Below the pieces are notes generated by a model that worked only from the letters and a program-made list of their open reading frames with translations, searched no databases and was not told the DNA's origin. Shown here piece after piece: positions 31,639 to 32,232 of a stretch of DNA of 32,232 nucleotides. Numbering within the stretch: the first letter of the stretch is position 1; each line of letters starts with the position of its first letter. The stretch is from positions 1 to 32,232 of the forward strand of contig JBDTVG010000050.1 in assembly GCA_040007395.1 (NCBI GenBank). The letters are read 5' to 3'. The stretch comes from DATGFK01 sp040007395. Lineage in GTDB: Bacteria > Chloroflexota > Anaerolineae > Aggregatilineales > UBA2796. The position numbers and the translations under genes are program-made.

Positions 31639-32232
31639 ATGGGACATATCATTACCGTTCATTCCTTTCGTCGTGGTGTCGGCAAATCCAACACAACTGC
31701 CAATGTTGCAACACTTCTGGCAGCGGCAGGCCAGCGCGTCGGGGTGGTCGATACCAACACCCAGTCACCCAGCCTACATATCCTATTCAATCTAGATGAA
31801 GCCAAAGTTGTCTACTGGCTAAATGACTATCTGGACAGCAAATGTACAATCGCTCAGGCGGCGCACAACATCACTAAGCAGTTGAATACTTATGTTAAAG
31901 GTGAGATCTTCCTTGTACCCGCCAATCCTGATACAAGCTCGATAACTAAACTGCTGCGTGAAGGCTACGATTCATCATTGTTGGTGGCAGGCTTCTATGA
32001 GATGATCGAAGACCTCGCGTTAGACACCCTGATATTGGACACAGGCGCAGGTCTGGACGAGGACACCTTGCCCGCCATTGCAGTTGCCGATACATTAGCG
32101 ATCTTGCTGCGCCATGACCAGCGCGATTATCAGGGAACGAGCGTGATCGTGGAAGTAGCCCGCAAACTCACTGTCGCGCACATCCTGTTGATTATCAACG
32201 AAGTTCCCTCAACGCTTGACCTAACCGATGTG
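31639..32232 (+). CDS. MinD/ParA-like P-loop ATPase (3' end outside window)
   Basis: The first 198 codons of a deviant-Walker ATPase. The P-loop is HSFRRGVGKSNTT, where the signature lysine of the ParA/MinD KGGVGKT motif is replaced by R11 while K16 is kept. Walker A' is VGVVDTNTQSPSLH and the Walker B region is LDTLILDTGAGLDEDTL. ATG 31639 has GAGG about seven bases upstream. A TATAAT at 31497-31502 could be part of its promoter, but no clear -35 box was found. Proteins of this type position division, chemotaxis or secretion machinery, or act as signalling ATPases. Partner genes would lie beyond the window, so its role is open. Confidence 0.85.
   Translation, partial: MGHIITVHSFRRGVGKSNTTANVATLLAAAGQRVGVVDTNTQSPSLHILFNLDEAKVVYWLNDYLDSKCTIAQAAHNITKQLNTYVKGEIFLVPANPDTSSITKLLREGYDSSLLVAGFYEMIEDLALDTLILDTGAGLDEDTLPAIAVADTLAILLRHDQRDYQGTSVIVEVARKLTVAHILLIINEVPSTLDLTDV

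Noticed and set aside
1..32232. CRISPR arrays, tRNA or rRNA genes, prophage or transposase genes
   Set aside because: No regularly spaced direct repeats, cloverleaf-like segments, rRNA-like sequence, integrase or transposase motifs were noticed on reading. A dedicated search was not possible here.

Overview
The window looks like chromosomal DNA of a Chloroflexota bacterium. This is an inference from protein style, with no marker gene or rRNA to confirm it. Supporting signs are a secreted PPC-VWA-FG-GAP protein with GDWNGDG repeats, a ROK regulator beside a CUT1 sugar transporter lacking its own ATPase, a bacterial RIO-type kinase, a MinD-like ATPase with a HSFRRGVGKSN loop, and moderate GC. 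No rRNA, tRNA, CRISPR array or intact insertion sequence was seen.

Layout. (1) 1-2476, minus strand: a large exported PPC/VWA/FG-GAP protein, frameshifted near its C-terminus at a perfect 17-bp palindrome. (2) About 2776-9526, plus strand: a carbohydrate-uptake operon consisting of a ROK repressor with a perfect 12-bp-arm operator, a sugar-binding protein, two MalF/MalG-type permeases and two Gfo/Idh/MocA oxidoreductases. (3) 9527-10062: a non-coding stretch with two inverted copies of a 27-bp palindromic repeat and a truncated gene start. (4) 10063-13219: a RIO-type kinase, then a secreted GH3 beta-glucosidase. (5) 13391-29142, plus strand: the centrepiece, described below. (6) 29210-31473: a decay zone with a multiply broken alpha/beta hydrolase, an intact PadR regulator and a degraded ABC binding-protein gene. 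(7) 31639-end: a MinD/ParA-like ATPase cut by the window edge.

The centrepiece is a nearly contiguous set of genes for taking up and completely degrading a lignin-type aromatic. A five-gene branched-chain-type ABC importer is followed by a vanillin-dehydrogenase-like aldehyde dehydrogenase, a 33-residue one-helix protein, a cytochrome P450, then pcaD, pcaC, pcaH, pcaG, pcaB, pcaF and a fused pcaIJ, and finally a short MetE-like methyltransferase. Every step from protocatechuate to succinyl-CoA plus acetyl-CoA is covered. Neither VanAB (vanillate demethylase) nor PobA (4-hydroxybenzoate hydroxylase) is in the window, so the P450 is the best local candidate for the ring-modifying or O-demethylating step that feeds protocatechuate. 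The working model is aromatic aldehyde or acid import, aldehyde oxidation, P450 demethylation, then the beta-ketoadipate pathway.

Regulation. The PadR-family regulator (PadR proteins often sense phenolic acids) lies downstream on the opposite strand. Its promoter region and the region upstream of the ABC importer share two sequence boxes at almost the same spacing (115 and 114 bases), one of them containing a TATCT-N8-AGATA dyad. This suggests that PadR controls the aromatic cluster at a distance.
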